Of a stretch of 64,000 nucleotides of DNA, positions 63,286-64,000 are shown piece after piece. This DNA comes from Pseudomonadota bacterium (GTDB taxonomy: Bacteria; Pseudomonadota; Gammaproteobacteria; Burkholderiales; Burkholderiaceae_C). Both the position numbers and the translations under genes were made by a program. The stretch is taken from positions 32,032-96,031 of the forward strand of contig JAVHYA010000005.1 in the NCBI GenBank assembly GCA_031119395.1. The letters are read 5' to 3'. Numbering within the stretch: the first letter of the stretch is position 1; each line of letters opens with the position of its first letter. Below the pieces are notes generated by a model, which had not been told where the DNA came from, did no database searches, and saw only the letters and a program-made list of their open reading frames with translations.

Positions 63286-64000
63286 ATGAACAACCGGACA
63301 CTGCGCGGTCGCGTCGCCATCGTGGGCATCGGCGAGACGACCTATTACCGTCACGGCCAGTCGCCCGATGCGGAGTTCAAGCTGGCGCTCAAGGCGATCC
63401 TTGCCGCCTGCCGGGATGCGGGGATCGACGTGCGCGACATCGATGGCTTCGCCTCGTACAGCAACGACCGCAACGATCCCTCGCGCCTGGCTGCGGCGCT
63501 GGGGATGCGGCAGCTGCGTTCGACCACCATGCAGTGGGGCGGCGGTGGCGGCGGCAATTGCGCGGCGGTAGCCAACGGCGCGGCCGCGGTGGCCTCGGGT
63601 CTGTCGGATTGCTTGGTCGCGTTCCGTGCGTTGGCGCAGGGGCAGTTCGGCCGCTTCGGGCAGGCACCCACCGGGCCGACGATCTCCGGCGACATGGCGT
63701 GGCAGGCGCCCTATGGCGTGCTGTCGCCCGGACAGAAGTTCGCGATGAAGGCGCGTCGCTTCATGCACGACCACGGTGTGAAGCAGGAGGCGCTGCGCGC
63801 GATCGCCATGGCCTCCTATGCGCATGCCCAGCGCAACCCGCGTGCAGTGATGCACGGCAAGCCGTTGACCGAGGCGCAGTACGACGATTCGCGCTGGATC
63901 GTCGAGCCCTTCCACCTCTTCGACTGCTGCATGGAGAACGACGGGGCGGCCGCCGTGATCCTCGTGCCCGCGGAGCGGGCCAAGGACTTTCCCAACAAGC
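63286..64000 (+). CDS. SCP2/Ltp-type thiolase-fold protein (thiolase-like 3), cut by the window edge
   Basis: The first 238 residues are present; the rest lies beyond 64000. It begins MNNRTLRGRVAIVGIGETTYYRHG, as in lipid-transfer-type thiolases. The nucleophile segment reads TTMQWGGGGGGNCAAVANG near 82-100: Gly where the Cys is expected, though a Cys lies a few residues further on, so this one needs an alignment. SRWIVEPFHLFDCCMENDGAAAVIL is typical of the group. A DUF35 gene probably follows outside the window. Confidence 0.82.
   Translation, partial: MNNRTLRGRVAIVGIGETTYYRHGQSPDAEFKLALKAILAACRDAGIDVRDIDGFASYSNDRNDPSRLAAALGMRQLRSTTMQWGGGGGGNCAAVANGAAAVASGLSDCLVAFRALAQGQFGRFGQAPTGPTISGDMAWQAPYGVLSPGQKFAMKARRFMHDHGVKQEALRAIAMASYAHAQRNPRAVMHGKPLTEAQYDDSRWIVEPFHLFDCCMENDGAAAVILVPAERAKDFPNK

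Overview
The window looks like a chromosome segment of a high-GC betaproteobacterium, most likely a member of the Comamonadaceae (Variovorax-like). The reasons are the housekeeping order radC / fkpB-ispH / serS / tRNA-Ser, the uniformly high-GC codon use, and the large number of Bug-type (TctC) periplasmic receptors. No reference was searched, so this is inference.

Layout. Bases 1-5990 are housekeeping: an Smr-domain protein and radC on the minus strand, then fkpB, ispH, a PLP-dependent threonine/serine dehydratase-like gene, serS and tRNA-Ser(CGA) with a terminator. After about 385 bases without a recognisable gene, bases 6376-64000 form one long accessory catabolic region of about 57 genes, cut by the right edge. 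It encodes a Rieske oxygenase and reductase, a PRISE-type enone reductase, a KstD-like flavoprotein, two CoA ligases, two CaiB/BaiF CoA-transferases plus a tandem-fused one, an alpha-methylacyl-CoA racemase, three acyl-CoA dehydrogenases (one ACAD10/11-like, one probable heteromeric pair), four crotonases, a MaoC hydratase, three SDRs, three thiolase-fold proteins lacking the usual cysteine with two DUF35 partners, two APH-type kinases with a DUF6285 partner, two SMP-30 lactonase-like proteins, a LivKHMGF-type ABC importer with LivM and LivG fused, nine Bug receptors without any TctA/TctB, and two FadR-type GntR regulators.

Control. The most striking feature is a repeated dyad, ATTGGT-N3-ACCAT, found at 13 places. 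One lies at every divergent promoter region or operon start in the accessory region and, apart from three that touch a promoter-proximal start codon, none lies inside a gene. This is the operator type expected for FadR-subfamily GntR regulators, and each GntR gene has one in front of it. Sites from 8.7 to 42.1 kb have spacers TCA/TAA/TCT (site 8756 is an imperfect exception), while all six sites from 45.5 to 63.3 kb carry a GGTC half. This suggests two adjacent regulons, one for each regulator. Several operators lie inside recognisable -35/-10 elements, and four start codons sit 6-8 bases after the -10, so some messages may be leaderless.

Working hypothesis. The region is an import and breakdown system for a branched or alicyclic (terpenoid- or steroid-side-chain-like) acid or enone: periplasmic capture, ring or enone oxidation and reduction, CoA activation by ligation and transfer, racemisation, beta-oxidation, retro-aldol or thiolytic cleavage, and possibly a phosphorylation-dependent 4-hydroxyacyl-CoA step like that of levulinate catabolism. 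The substrate cannot be read from the sequence. No transposase, integrase, CRISPR array or replication origin was seen.
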